Of a stretch of 64,000 nt of DNA, positions 1-11,183 are shown piece after piece. The stretch comes from Clonostachys chloroleuca (taxonomy: Eukaryota > Ascomycota > Sordariomycetes > Hypocreales > Bionectriaceae). Each line of letters starts with the position of its first letter. The first letter of the stretch is position 1. The notes below the pieces were generated by a model, which did not search any database, was not told the DNA's origin, and saw only the letters and a program-made list of their open reading frames with translations. Made by a program: the position numbers and the translations under genes. Where the stretch lies: contig JBANAY010000003.1 of the NCBI GenBank assembly GCA_037952775.1, forward strand, positions 6,634,001-6,698,000, read 5' to 3'.

Positions 1-1450
1 AGCTAAGAAAAGATGTGCGACGCTGCAAGCCTTTCAATGATGCCGGTATATACATGACTTGGAGCAGCCATTTCGTCATTTCGCCCTGTTCAAAAGATAT
101 TGGTAGACCAATGAATGAAAATAGCCTCGTGCTCTCAGGACCCGTCTCAAACTCTTTGAGGCAACCGTTGAAAGCGTTGAGGGTGTCTGATTCGTATGAA
201 AGCGATCTGGTCAAATAGTCGCTTAATCGTTGGTAGAACGCATCAAGACCATCATAAATCTCCTCAGTGGGATAAACCTTGCCGAAATTCGGTCCCCATT
301 CAGCATAGACTGGCACTGACTCTAAAGGATACTTGATTGACTCCAAGCAATGTATCGCTTGACACTGAAAATAAACCTGCCTTGGGCCAAAGATCAATCG
401 TCTGTTAGACAAAAGACCTTCTTGAAAAGTCCAACCACGTGAGTTCCAGGGAGATTCTGAGATGTCCTTTATTGGATCCATAGTACCAACCAGCTGGACT
501 TTGCCAAGCTTGATTGAATGCTGCACATTCTTCTGCCTCGGACGCACACCAGAAAGTCCGGTCGTTGCGTCCTCCCCAGTAGCTGCGACGATAGTCAAGA
601 CTGCATGCTTGTAAACCAAGTTCATACCCTGGATCTGCATATGCTTGATATGCTGATCCTTCTGGCTGATGCAGTACCAATCGACCCAAAGATAGTTGTA
701 TCCAAGGCGCATTGTCACGTATATCGCGTCAGCGATTGTTGCTGGGAGGAATTCAGGCAGTGACATCGTCGGTGCCCCAACTCCAGGTGCGCTTCCCCAT
801 TTGTAACTAAGTGCGGCAAATGGCTGAGGGGAGTTAAAGTCAAATGGAATGATGCGACGCTCTTTGCAATCAATGACCCGGAAACTAGGTATGAAGGGTA
901 TAGAACTGCGAACACAATAGTCCTGGTGATTATTGCTGCAAAACTCAAGCCACCGTCTAGATATTGATATATCGAAACGCTCGCGAATCAGTCGCCCGGA
1001 GAAGTTGTCAGCGCCTTTCGTGACGGGCACGATATACGTGGCCCTTTCAGCTGGGCCAAACTCTGCATTTGACACTCTTTCAGCCTTTGTGGGCAAGATT
1101 GCGAGCAGGCGAGGATGTGAGACGCTTTGAGGGATCCGATAAACCTCGCGCGGACAGAATGTATATAATGAATATGCCTTCGCTTTCTTATCCTTTGGGG
1201 TAGTTCCATGGCGGTGAAGAGCATCTGCTTTATTGTTGAGCGGTCGCAAAGCCTCAAGAAAACGGCAGAAGTTGCAGTATGACACGAGATGAGGAGCATG
1301 TCGCCGACGTTCTAGGTCCAGAACTCTATAGTTGTAAAGAGGATCGACTGCCTCGCCAAGCTTGTTTCGCGCATCCAGCCCCTTCTGCTGGATGTGATGA
1401 GGCCACAGGCCTAATAGTCCGTTGAAATCAATTTTGCGGCAAAAACGCAT
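1..1450 (-). CDS. HET-domain (heterokaryon incompatibility) protein, C-terminus cut by window edge
   Basis: One uninterrupted minus-strand reading frame runs from an ATG at 1450 off the left edge, giving about 483 visible residues. Around residues 212-290 it carries the hallmarks of the fungal HET domain: an ALSYKWG block, the LGYNYLWVDWYCI block, and an AVLTIVAATGEDATTGLSGVR block, followed by SPWNSRGWTFQE. In this family the domain mediates or executes non-self recognition between fused hyphae, often by triggering cell death, but many members have no known partner. The N-terminal 150 residues have a CXXC-like pair (YCNFC) and are not recognised. An in-frame stop lies about 14 codons upstream of the chosen ATG, so 1450 is the first available start unless a short upstream exon exists. 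The 3' end is outside the window. Confidence 0.88.
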   Translation of the reverse strand, partial: MRFCRKIDFNGLLGLWPHHIQQKGLDARNKLGEAVDPLYNYRVLDLERRRHAPHLVSYCNFCRFLEALRPLNNKADALHRHGTTPKDKKAKAYSLYTFCPREVYRIPQSVSHPRLLAILPTKAERVSNAEFGPAERATYIVPVTKGADNFSGRLIRERFDISISRRWLEFCSNNHQDYCVRSSIPFIPSFRVIDCKERRIIPFDFNSPQPFAALSYKWGSAPGVGAPTMSLPEFLPATIADAIYVTMRLGYNYLWVDWYCISQKDQHIKHMQIQGMNLVYKHAVLTIVAATGEDATTGLSGVRPRQKNVQHSIKLGKVQLVGTMDPIKDISESPWNSRGWTFQEGLLSNRRLIFGPRQVYFQCQAIHCLESIKYPLESVPVYAEWGPNFGKVYPTEEIYDGLDAFYQRLSDYLTRSLSYESDTLNAFNGCLKEFETGPESTRLFSFIGLPISFEQGEMTKWLLQVMYIPASLKGLQRRTSFLS

Positions 1451-2020
1451 AGCCCGGATGTGTCGAGGCCACCTTCAGACTCTTGTCGCGCCATGTACCG
1501 TTACACCGTTGGAACGAACCAAAGCTTAGCAGATGCGAATATTCCCGGTTTAAAGTGTTCACCCTGGAGTGTATTCAGTAGATCAGTTGTTAACTTCAGA
1601 AGGAACCTGTGCAGATATGTTGTATTCAGTAAAAAATAAATACAGCATACATATGAGTTTATTTTGTTGTCTGGTCAGCCTGCCTCAGAGAGTTGAAAAT
1701 CTTTTCGTAATGCTGACAGATCGCCTTGTTCAGCACTGCCTCAATTTAGACCCTTTATCCAACACTGCCTCAAGGCAGACAGTCTACGCTAAGCTTACTT
1801 GCACAAGTTGAATTGATGCATGTTGCTAAAGTATAGCTGAAGTTGCAACTCTAGCCGCTACTTTCTGTCTGTCGTATATTGCAAGTTAATACTTTTTAAT
1901 ACTTTAAGCAGCTTACAGTTCAACCTTTCTAGCTTGGTTCACATTCATTCAGCCTTTATTTAGTCTCCATTATCTTTCTATAGTCCTAACATGTCCCTTA
2001 TCATGCATCATCACCAAATT
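1451..2020. other. Intergenic, AT-rich, no gene seen
   Basis: About 570 bases between the HET gene start and the stop of the DUF6594 gene. It is AT-rich, with several imperfect repeats of the word attcagt around 1570-1635, but holds no reading frame with recognisable content. It presumably contains the HET promoter and the DUF6594 3' UTR. Confidence 0.6.
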
Positions 2021-3057
2021 CTACGCCGGTTTTGACCCTCCAATTTCTCCACTAATAAATACAACCAGCACGGCCGCGTAGCTAGGAGAGAATATTAGCA
2101 TATCATCTGTAAGCCTAAAGTTATCTTACTTACGCGGCTGTGGCTCCAAAAATTTCTGCAACTCTCGCGTTTGTCAGAAGCCCAACACTCCCAGCAAACA
2201 AAACGGTAAAGAGACCGACAAGGCCTAACTTTAGATCTGGTGAAGGAACCTTGTACAAAAGTATGATTGCGCCTATTAGAAGCAAGGCTGCAAGGACGGT
2301 GCTGAGTAACAAAACAAAGGTTTCGATTCTGGACTCCGAGGCATAGCCAAGCCCTGAGATGTTCGGCCGTCTCTCAGGCAACTTTTTCTATGTGGAAGAA
2401 CTCATATCAGCAAAGACTATTCTTTAGTTTTTAACAGCACTAGGGAGATTCCAGATTCAAATCAATCGTACTCACTACAAATATAAAGCCTAAAAAATCT
2501 CGAAGAAATGTAGAGAGGCGATCGCTTCGCCCTGGCGGGCGGAGAATCATCAGGTCATCAATGTCGTCATACGAAAATGAACTCTTTCCTCCTAAAATTG
2601 GGAAACTATCCTCTGCTCTAGGCGGTCCATGGTGAAAACTTAGCCAAAACGCTTTGAGAATTCTTCGATCAGGCGCCGGTTGAGAGGCCAGAACACTCTC
2701 GTGACTTAGTAACCTTTCTATACCTAGTTCATTAGTCGTCACGCAAAAACGACGCGATTTCCACTTGCTGTATTCCATTATAGTTTTTTGTATAGCCTTA
2801 AGAAGCTTAGCTCTCTCTGGAAAAACCTGCCACTTTTCTTTATAAGTTATCCAGTTTCGGGCACATGGCGAACCCCTATCCTCCTCGTCAAACGCATCAA
2901 GTTGGGCTTGAAGCTCGGCCAATTCGCTTTCCAAATACAACAGCGTTCGCGCAGTCAACCGGTCAAAGCGTTTGAGCATCAGTGCTGTACGGTCTGGGTC
3001 GCTTGCCATGAAGGCAGCCAACGAGGGGTACCCGTCTGGATATTCCCGGTCAGGCAT
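2021..3057 (-). CDS. DUF6594-family membrane protein, three exons
   Basis: Exons 3057-2476, 2387-2134 and 2081-2021 join in frame to 298 residues. Intron 1 has GTGAGT and ends CATAG; intron 2 has GTAAGT, a branch-like TGCTAAT and ends CCTAG. The N-terminal half matches the fungal DUF6594 pattern: YPSLAAFMASDPD near residue 10, then FDRLTARTLLYLESELAELQAQLD, a charged helical segment. The C-terminal third has three hydrophobic helices (LLLSTVLAALLLIGAIILLY; LGLVGLFTVLFAGSVGLL; AYAAVLVVFISG) with the TNAR-AEIFGATAAYAA motif seen at the end of this family. The family is fungal, with no established function. It sits next to a HET gene, common for such accessory loci. Splicing is needed to obtain the third helix. 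Confidence 0.9.
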
Positions 3058-3363
3058 TGTATATGGTTGAGTATCGAAGGAGAATCACAAATGATCCCGA
3101 AAAACGTGGGACGTTGATGCGTTTTCGAGCATGCAATGTTGCGGGGTAAATGGTCGCAGCTGATACTCGGACAGCGAACGAAGATGCCTTGTGGTCCGCC
3201 TGGGCAGTACTACATCATCTGACCATGCCTTGCATCATATCTTCTTCAATCTTGGATTCTCCGCGTACATCTACAATGGCTTTACCAAGAATCCTTTCAA
3301 TAGCCCTTCAAAAACAAAGACAATATTAGCCAGGCAAGATTGCCCTCATTCGAAGCTTCGATC
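3058..3363. promoter_or_regulatory. Divergent intergenic region
   Basis: About 300 bases separate the divergently transcribed DUF6594 gene and the retropepsin-like gene. It should hold both promoters. No clear TATA box or repeated motif was found. Confidence 0.4.
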
Positions 3364-4963
3364 ATGGCCCTGCGCCCTGGTATTGATGATGAGTCAGTGA
3401 TCTTTTACTCAAAAGAGGAGCGCGATCCTTCTTCACCACAGTTGAGGCCATTCATCCCCGATCTAAAACCGGGAAGAAACCTTGAAATATTGGCACCCTA
3501 TCACTTCTTAGAACCAGACGAAGAGAGCATTGTGAGTGAGAACAGCAGGTTTTACTCAGATCAGTCCAGCAAAAATTGAGATTCTAATGTCGTCACAGGA
3601 CGAGCCGTGGGACGTAGCCCTCAGACTCAGGCCAGTACCAGCAGAAACATGGTCTTCCCGGATCGAAGAATCGATCGAAAAGCCATGTGATAACTCACGT
3701 TCGAAAAAGCAAACAGCGACTTGGAAGGATGGACTGCTGCTCGCGCATATGGCTACCTGCCATTGCTTCGATGCTGTCACAGAGGGTCGTCGATATCTAT
3801 TGCCTAGCATTGGAGACAGCACATTAAATGAGCGGATCGATTTTTCAATACACAGCTATCAGTTCCTAAGTCCCATGGTGGAAACCCGAGTTACGGCTTT
3901 CGATCAAAAGTTGGAATTGACATCCTTTCACAGATGAGCAAAGCAGCTGACTTTTTCACCCTAGTCCAAAGCGAGCACGAACAGATCGTTCCAAGTCAAA
4001 GACTATAGACACAAATGTGCAACCCAGAACTCTTCCCAGAGAAGTTATCTCTCGACGTCGAAAAGTATTGCCTATCACGCTTGAGACGGGCGGTAAAAGG
4101 ATTAGCATTAAGGCATGTCCCGACACTGGCTCAGAGGTCAACATCATATCTTTGGAAACGGCCCGGCGCTTGGGCTTCAGCCCAGACATTCGCATAGTTG
4201 AAGAGACGGTTCCACACATGCACTCTTTGCAGGTCAATTTCGTTGGGAGGTCAAGAAAGAGTTTAATATGTCGACTGGATACATATGTTAGCTTAGCTAC
4301 TGCAGATACTGGCTCTGACATAGACCTTATCAGTGGGGACTATGCTAGAAGAAGAGGGTTCCCAATTGATGAAGCTTTCCACGATATCATGCTCGCCGAC
4401 GGTACAGTGGAGCAAACGTGTGGTTTGATACGAAGCTCGTTCACGGTTGGATTGGTAGATGATGTCCGAGGATTCATGCCAAAGAGCCAAACCATTTCTC
4501 TCGATTGCTTCGTGTTGACAAATCTATCATCAGACGTTTTGATTGGGCAAGACACTATCGAGGAGCTCAATATTTTTGCTAACCACTCTGAATCCTTTAT
4601 TCCCAGCATACCTCTAACAGGGGAATCCGACGTTAATATTATTTGCTACATAGGCAAAGCAGAGCGGGCTGGGAAAAGACTATGGGCTACAATACAAGGC
4701 ATTGATCGATCCAGAGACCCTAGTTCAGGTAACGTTAGGTTTCTGGCACAAAGGTTCTCATACTAACCAAGCGTACAGTGGCAGACATGGAGCGCAAATG
4801 GAAACTTGATGATCAACGAGGGAATGCCCGTCGCGAAGTTCGCCATGCAGAGATCGCCCAAATGGCGGAGGAGGATAGAGAAGTTGCGGAAATGGTGGAG
4901 GCCGCCAGAATTTGGAACTATGAGGCCACGAAGAGGGCACAGAAAGAGCTAGAGTCAAAGTAA
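3364..4963 (+). CDS. Retropepsin-like aspartic protease-fold protein with two DTGS motifs
   Basis: Proposed exons are 3364-3531, 3599-3909, 3965-4728 and 4779-4963, giving about 475 residues. Intron 1 (GTGAGT...TTCTAAT...CACAG) and intron 3 (GTAACG...TACTAAC...TACAG) are strong; the donor of intron 2 (GTTGGA) is weak, though its acceptor (GCTGAC...CCCTAG) is good. The C-terminal half contains CPDTGSEVNIIS at about residue 211 and ADTGSDIDLIS at about 273, each followed by an ARRxGF block. The second is followed by MLADGT and ends with SSDVLIGQDTIEELNIF, the usual layout of a retropepsin-like beta-barrel. The last exon is a charged helix (AQMAEEDREVAEMVEAAR). No integrase, reverse transcriptase or gag-like segment is present, so this looks like a stand-alone fungal gene, not a live retrotransposon. 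The start is the first ATG of exon 1 and is uncertain. Confidence 0.7.
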
Positions 4964-6388
4964 GTAGGCTACTTGTTCCACGCCAAGATCCGCTCACTAA
5001 TATCTGGGCTCAGTTGAAGGAAGTGCTCTCCCACTAGATCTACTTTCAGAAATACATCTTAATCCGCCCTAATTACTAAATAACGGTGATTTAGCCTGTG
5101 TATCGACAAGTCTTCTTTCGAGACACACAATCCAACATCCGCCTCAGAACAATGTGTGTGTCCGTACAGTGGCTGTACTGCATCATCATTTTAAACCTAA
5201 TACCTTCTAAACACTTGAGCGCCTCGTTCATCCTGTTAGACTATGCTCTGGCTACTAACAGCAATTCCCAACGTAGACATATAGAAGTTCACAACTCGCT
5301 ACGGCCACTTCATTATCCGCACATAGGCTGCCCGCAGGGTGAAGGTGACAAAGGGTTCGAAACAAAGAATGAGATGTTATAAGGCACGGACTCATCCATG
5401 ATTCTCCGGGTTATCAGTGTCCATTCTGCCCTGATCTGGTCCCCCCATGCCATCGACCAGACAATCTCCAGAGGTAAGCATTAAGCCATCCCTCTCTTAC
5501 AAAGGAATTTGATTTTTAGCTGATTGAATTACAACTGTAGACACGTGCGTGTTCATCCCCTAACTTGCGACAAGAACGACCCTCAGTTGCGAGAAGTCTT
5601 GCCCAAAAGATTTGCCATCCTGGAAGTAGCCGGCAACTGGCTCAATTGAGGACCTCATATAGGTTCATCTTCATCATGTCTACCTATATTTGGCCAGTCG
5701 TATATACGACATCATTTTGATTCTGTCCTTCCAAGGTATCAATGAATTACCGTTGATCCTGCTAGCCAAGCCCTGCACGCTCAAAGAGCATCTCAAATAT
5801 TACAACATAGTCGATGAGTTCGAATGCAGATAACCTGTGCCAATATCACGCAGTAGGATCGCTAGCTCAATACCTATCAGCATGGCATAAATTACGTTAT
5901 ACCGAACCATCATTGCCCAAAACAAGGTAGCTATTACAGATCCAAGAGCGCGTGGATGCAGCAACATTGGTGCCAAGAACATTATATTGGTTTGCTCCGC
6001 TGATCATACCCACAGGCGCTGGCAACTCCAAAAATATTGGATGATCCGCAGCTGTTTGGTATATTTCAGGCTAGCTGAGCAACCTGAACGGATTATGCAC
6101 CCAATCAGACCGCCTAATTGCGTAGCAGCCTACGACACTGTATGCAGCCAAAGGCAATAAATGACCGTGTCCAGCTTAGGTCTGAGTAATAGCCAGATCA
6201 TGATAGCTGAGAAGAGCCTGACTTGTTTTCTCACTGGGCCATCCAGACAAGCATATATATGAAGACGGCCTTGAGACATCGAAAGGTTTCAACAGCCGAC
6301 CGACGAAAACATCCCAACATTTCTTCATTGATACAAGAGACGCAACTTAACATCATATTCGTTTCCACATATACTTATAACTACCGTA
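4964..6388. other. Intergenic, no convincing gene
   Basis: About 1.4 kb between the retropepsin-like gene and the amino-acid oxidase locus. A 60-codon minus frame at 5800-5982 is hydrophobic but matches nothing I recognise. The right end should hold the oxidase promoter. Confidence 0.5.
6253..6260 (+). promoter_or_regulatory. TATA-like element upstream of the amino-acid oxidase locus
   Basis: A tatatat run lies about 130 bases before the ATG at 6389, a normal distance for a fungal TATA element with a short 5' UTR. Inference from sequence and position only. Confidence 0.35.
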
Positions 6389-8248
6389 ATGGCCGATAAT
6401 CAAGTCACTCCAGTCTCTCTCACGTCTCAGTGGGCTAAGCATCTGGTCCGCCTGCAGCTAGCAGATGAGTTGAATGAACTTCAGTCGAGATATAGTTCTC
6501 TCTTCGGGTCATCACCATTGCCCATTCTAGGCCCTGGTCCCGTCACCCATGATAACCTGCCAACTGACCCAATCTATGAGGATGATGACACAAAAAACGC
6601 ACTCCACGGAAGTTCGCCCCTCGAGTCTGTTGTTATCCCTCCCCGCAAGGTCTGCATCATCGGTGCTGGTGTGGCAGGACTTTACATCGCCATGATCTTG
6701 GACGACATTGAAGTCCCAATCTCACCTACGACATCCTCGAGTCCAGCTCGAGAGTCCGCGGCCGGGTGCTCACCCACAAGTTCAGCGAGGCTCCGCATGA
6801 CTACTACGACATTGGCGCCATGCGATATCCCCATATTCCCATCATGGATCGAACTTTTGACCTATTCAAACGCACCAGGGCCCCGCTCATCCCGTACTAT
6901 CTTGACGGCGTGGCCTTCCCCAAACTCTTCAACGACCGCCTCTATGTCGAGGGAGAAGAGGACCCTTATCACGTCAGCGTCCGTAACGGCGGCTCAGTCC
7001 CCGACGACGTTGTTGATAGCGTCACGGAGCGTCTGGATAAGGCATTCGGCCCCTTCAAAGAAGCCTTAGCCCGTGATTTCAAATCCGGCTGGCAAGCGCT
7101 CATGACAGTGGACGACTTCAGTACGAGGGAGTACCTCAAGCGCGGCGGGCCGAGGGGCACAGAGCCCAAGTACGATTTCTTTTCCTACCAGTGGATGGAG
7201 ACGCAGGACACCTCGACCAACCTTTTTGATCAGGCCTTTTCGGAGAGTGTGATGGACTCATTTGACTTCGAGTATCCCCAGAAGGATGTCAAGTGTCGTG
7301 CATTGAAGGGGGTACACATCTGCTCACGAAAGCCATGGAGAAGAGCCTGAAGACACCTGTGTCAACGGGCAAGCGCGTCGAGGCCATTTCCATTGACAGG
7401 TCGTTGCATCAAGATGAAAATATGCGTGTCAAGTGCGCTGGCGACGACGTGAGAGAAGGCTATAGTACCGTCTTCAACACGGCGCCTCTTGGGTGCGTCG
7501 GACGTATGGACTTGACCAAGCTCGACCTCCACCCTTCACAGAAGGACGCCATCCGCAGTTTGCACTACGACGGCTCTGTCAAGGTTGCTCTCAAATTCAG
7601 CGAGCCCTGGTGGATAACCAAATGCGGCATCAAGTCTGGAGGCGTGAGCAGCACTGACCTCCCCCTTCGAACATGCGTTTACCCGTCCTACAATCTACAC
7701 GACGGCGAGCACAAGCCGGCCGTCCTCCTTGCCTCGTATACGTGGTCGCAAGACGCCACACGTATGGGCTCTCTCCTCAACCGACCTGGCCACCCCCAAG
7801 CGAGGAGGAGCTGGTGGAGCTCCTCCTACAGAACCTCGCCAAGCTGCACGAGTCGACCATCACCTACGACGAGATCAAGAAAGCCTACACGGGCGTCTAC
7901 AACGTCTACTCGTGGTCACACAACCCCGACAGCGCGGGGTCCTTTGCGCTCTTCGGGCCGGGCCAGTTCAGCAACCTGTACCCGTATCTGTCCCGACCGA
8001 TTGCGGACAGTAAGTTCCACTTCGTCGGCGAGGCGGCTAGTGTACACCACGCCTGGATCGTGGGTGCTCTGGACAGTGCCTACTCAGCCGTTTACAAGTT
8101 CCTGTATCGGTTCAAGCTCTATCATCATATCGCCATGCTCCAGAGAAGATGGGGCCATGTGGAGGAGTTGGAGACGGGCAAGCATGGGACAGTTCATCTT
8201 CAGGTTGCCTTGGGGGCTCTTCATGAGAAGTATAAGATTCAAGTGTGA
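6389..8248 (+). pseudogene. L-amino-acid oxidase (flavin amine oxidase), three frameshifts
   Basis: The locus encodes a full-length fungal L-amino-acid oxidase of about 620 residues but in three successive frame changes. Frame one has the N-terminus and the FAD-binding IGAGVAGLYIAMIL motif near residue 92. The next has DILESSSRV and the substrate-domain region (YDIGAMRYPHIPIMDRTFDL). The next has the KW-S-CIEGGTHLL region through LASYTWSQDATRMGSL. The last has the C-terminal VGEAASVHHAWIVGALDSAY FAD motif. Each change equals one missing base: at 6718-6719 (AA), 7294-7295 and 7793-7797 (five C). No splice sites fit. Known members deaminate L-amino acids to 2-oxo acids with release of ammonia and hydrogen peroxide. 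The start is the ATG at 6389. It is either a recent pseudogene or an intact gene with uncorrected indels. Confidence 0.85.
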
Positions 8249-9531
8249 TTCTTGATAGTACGCAATAGTATTCGATCTACTATAGCCTATCATTTAACAT
8301 ATGCAAAATATTACTATTATTATCTTATATTAAGCGACACGTTGAAGGGGGTTCAACATAACAAGAACATTGGCGAAATGAGGCTGGCCCGGGCCATCAA
8401 AGATATCATATAGGGTTGTATAGACTTCCAAGGTTGTCTACGGAGGTTGACACCCTCTGCCGTCATCGGCAAGAAATACGCAATTGCTTTGCACGTAGCT
8501 TGAAGAGCTGTGTGAAGCCTTTCCTTCCCATCATTTGCCCTCGCAATATCAAGTTGATTACGCAAGCAGTGATGCAAAGCTACCTGAAGATAAACAGCTT
8601 CTGTAAGCCCGTACAAATCTTTAGTCAAAAATGAATACCTGATTCCTTCAGTAAGCTAGTACCAGGTTAGAAGGTGGGCTAGTATGGAAGGATACAACCC
8701 TAAGTGCCTTGAGCCTTGAGATACATATCCCCTCGATGGCGTTATGGCATATCTTGTTACAGATAGCAGTTTTTGAGTTTAAAAACAAAGGCTATATGAC
8801 ATATCCCCCGTCCTGCATAGTACGAAGCCCCAGTTTGAGCAAGTCGTAAAGTGCACGTCATGTACAGAGATCTATTTGGCAAGGTGGGTGGGGGATGTGA
8901 CAGCATGTGCTGGCACCCCACGCAGCCTTCTCAACTCAATTCAAGCCAATGTAAAACTTTCTGGGTAGCTAGTCTATTAGTGTGCTATAGAGGCCTCGAC
9001 TGATTCTCTTCTAGCTAACATGGGATTTTCCACACCATATCTTTAACGTTTGTCCGTATAGCTCAGTCACAGGAATGACAGATACTATGCAAAGTGTCAA
9101 CTATCCATGGAGTCTAGGCTCTAGAGCGGCCGTTCAAGGTCGCAACCGAAGTAAACTCTATGCCCGCATTGGCTGGTGTAGGGGTTTGCTGGTCTGGCAG
9201 CTGCATGATAATCTCTCCTCGGTGAGATCCCAGGCCACTTTCGGACCGTCGGCACGGAATCCACAAAGTGGTGGTGTACCAGCGGTCGGTTCATGGCCAG
9301 ATACTACACTAAACCTCTGTAGCACTAAGAAAGTCAATTTTGCTCTTATCATATGAGGCCCGGATGGAATGGTAGAGCACCCCTCATCACCTACATGAAG
9401 AAGTCAGCATCAGTTACAAGTGAGTAATATCTTAGTCACACGTCAAATATCATTATCAATCCGCCAACTAAAAAGCAACCTCTTTCTTTTCAAAATATTA
9501 TTTGCTTATCCCAGACGGAACATACCACACC
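8249..9531. other. Intergenic, no supported gene
   Basis: About 1.3 kb of AT-rich sequence between the amino-acid oxidase and the alcohol dehydrogenase. A 91-codon minus frame at 8353-8628 is not assignable. I see no tRNA, repeat or mobile-element ends. Confidence 0.5.
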
Positions 9532-10666
9532 ATGGCGATCGAATTCACCGTCTTCAAGGGCTCCACGTCTGGAGATATCGTTGAAGCCAAGGGCTCCCGT
9601 GAGGTTGGCCCCACGGAGGCGCTCGTCAAGATCACGCACAGTGGTGTCTGCTTTACAGATGAGCACTACCGCCACATAGACCAGGGACTTGGCCATGAGG
9701 GTGTGGGGACGATTGTGGAAGTGGGATCTCGTGTCCATGAAATCTCAGACTTCAAGGTTGGCGACCGCGTCGGCATGGGCTGGTTCCAGAAGTTCTGCGG
9801 CCACTGCAAAGTATGCGTTAGAGGTACGTCTGAAGCTTAGTTTTGCCGAATTATGCTCCAAAATAAAGAGACAAATTCTGACTTTCAAGATAACAATAGG
9901 AAGGCAGAACCTGTGCATCAACAACGAGCAGTTCGGTACTGCCAACCACGACCAGGGTACCTTTGCCACTGGCATCGCCTGGGATGTATCGGCGCTCTTC
10001 AAGGTCCCCGACGGAATCGCCTCTGAAGATGCCGGTCCTCTCATGTGCGGCGGTGCTACTGTCTGGGATCCTCTGTTCAGCAACGGCGCGAGAGCTGGTG
10101 ACCGCATCGGCATTGTAGGCATCGGTGGCCTCGGTCACCTCGCGATCCAATTTGCCAGTAAGATGGCTTTCCAGGCTGTCGTCTTTTCTCGCTCAGAGTC
10201 CAAGCGTGAAGAGGCTATGAGCTTTGGTGCTACCGAGTATCATGCTACTGAAGGAAGAGACTCTCTCGAGGGTATCACTCCTGTAGACTACCTTCTGATC
10301 ACCGCCAACACCCTCCCTGACCTGACGCCGTAAGTGCCAGCCACTCTTCCTTGAGTTAAGATAGCTTCTAACGTGAATATAAGATATGTTCCCATTCTCG
10401 CCAAGGCTGCCAAGGTCTTCCCGCTGACCATCAGCCAAGGTGATATTGTGTTCCCCAGCCTGCCCCTCGTCCTGGAGGGCATCAGCATTGTAGGATCCCC
10501 CCTCGCGCCTGTGGGATCTCAGCGGCAAATGCTCGAATTTGCCGCCCTTCATGGCATCAAGCCACAGATTGAAAAGTTCCCTCTGACTCAGACCGGAATT
10601 ACCGACGCTATGCAGAGGCTCAGGGACGGAAAGATGCGATACCGCGGCGTTGTGGTCGCACCATAG
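9532..10666 (+). CDS. Zinc-dependent alcohol dehydrogenase (MDR superfamily)
   Basis: Three exons, 9532-9823, 9900-10329 and 10384-10666, join to 334 residues; introns start GTACGT and GTAAGT and end ATAG and TAAG, with TTCTAAC as branch site in the second. Medium-chain dehydrogenase features are complete: the catalytic-zinc Cys in SGVCFTDEHY (about residue 41), GHEGVG (about 58), four structural-zinc cysteines in CGHCKVCVRGRQNLC (about 88-102), and the NAD(P)-binding GIGGLGHLAIQFA (about 180). It should interconvert an alcohol and an aldehyde in the cytosol. Length is typical of microbial ADH1-like enzymes. It lies 1.3 kb downstream of the amino-acid oxidase on the same strand; an aldehyde from amino-acid breakdown is one possible substrate, but that is inference. 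Confidence 0.92.
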
Positions 10667-11183
10667 ACACTAGCAATTAACTCATTGTGATACTAAATTA
10701 CCATTAAAGACTTACAGTGAATGATGCGTATTCATCAACCGTGGCCTAGATTTATCATCACCAATACATCATCATAAGTGAAGAGCACGTTTCGGAAATA
10801 TATAATTACTCCGGGAGTGGTCTGTAATATCCCACTTCATCAGTATCAGTCTTCTCCCGCCCCTACGAACAAAATATAGTCGGAGCATTGTGAGATAAGT
10901 TCCATAGATAATTTTGATCGCAATGCCTTTCTGCCTCAGGACTGTCTACAAGACGCGTACATCCGGAGACAAAAGGCTCCTGACGTGTTCGGCGCAATTA
11001 CCACCGCTCCACCACCAAAAAGTCGCCGTAAGAGCCGAACAGCATCGGCAATTAAGGCAGCCAACAGACATCCAAGCATATAATACGATTCGCAAATCGT
11101 TCCATGCGCCCATCCCAAGACTATTTCGTTTCAAAGAAACAGCTGACCTACTACTAGTCATTCATCCGCCATCCACCAACATC
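10667..11183. other. Intergenic
   Basis: About 520 bases holding the 3' UTR of the dehydrogenase and the promoter of the downstream membrane gene. The reading frame upstream of the chosen ATG at 11184 is open from 10914, but that stretch is not protein-like and I treat it as 5' UTR. Confidence 0.5.

Noticed and set aside
3364..4963. Retropepsin-like gene as a retrotransposon fragment
   Set aside because: No reverse transcriptase, integrase, gag zinc knuckle or long terminal repeats nearby, and it has spliceosomal introns.
5330..5380. ggttcgaaac word suggestive of a tRNA T-arm
   Set aside because: No matching acceptor, D or anticodon arms could be folded around it.
5800..5982. Hydrophobic 60-codon minus frame that might be a transporter remnant
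   Set aside because: No motif supports a family, flanking frames are broken, and composition is AT-rich noise.
8353..8628. 91-codon minus frame resembling part of a transcription-factor regulatory region
   Set aside because: Only loose helical similarity; no zinc cluster, no upstream exon with plausible splice sites.
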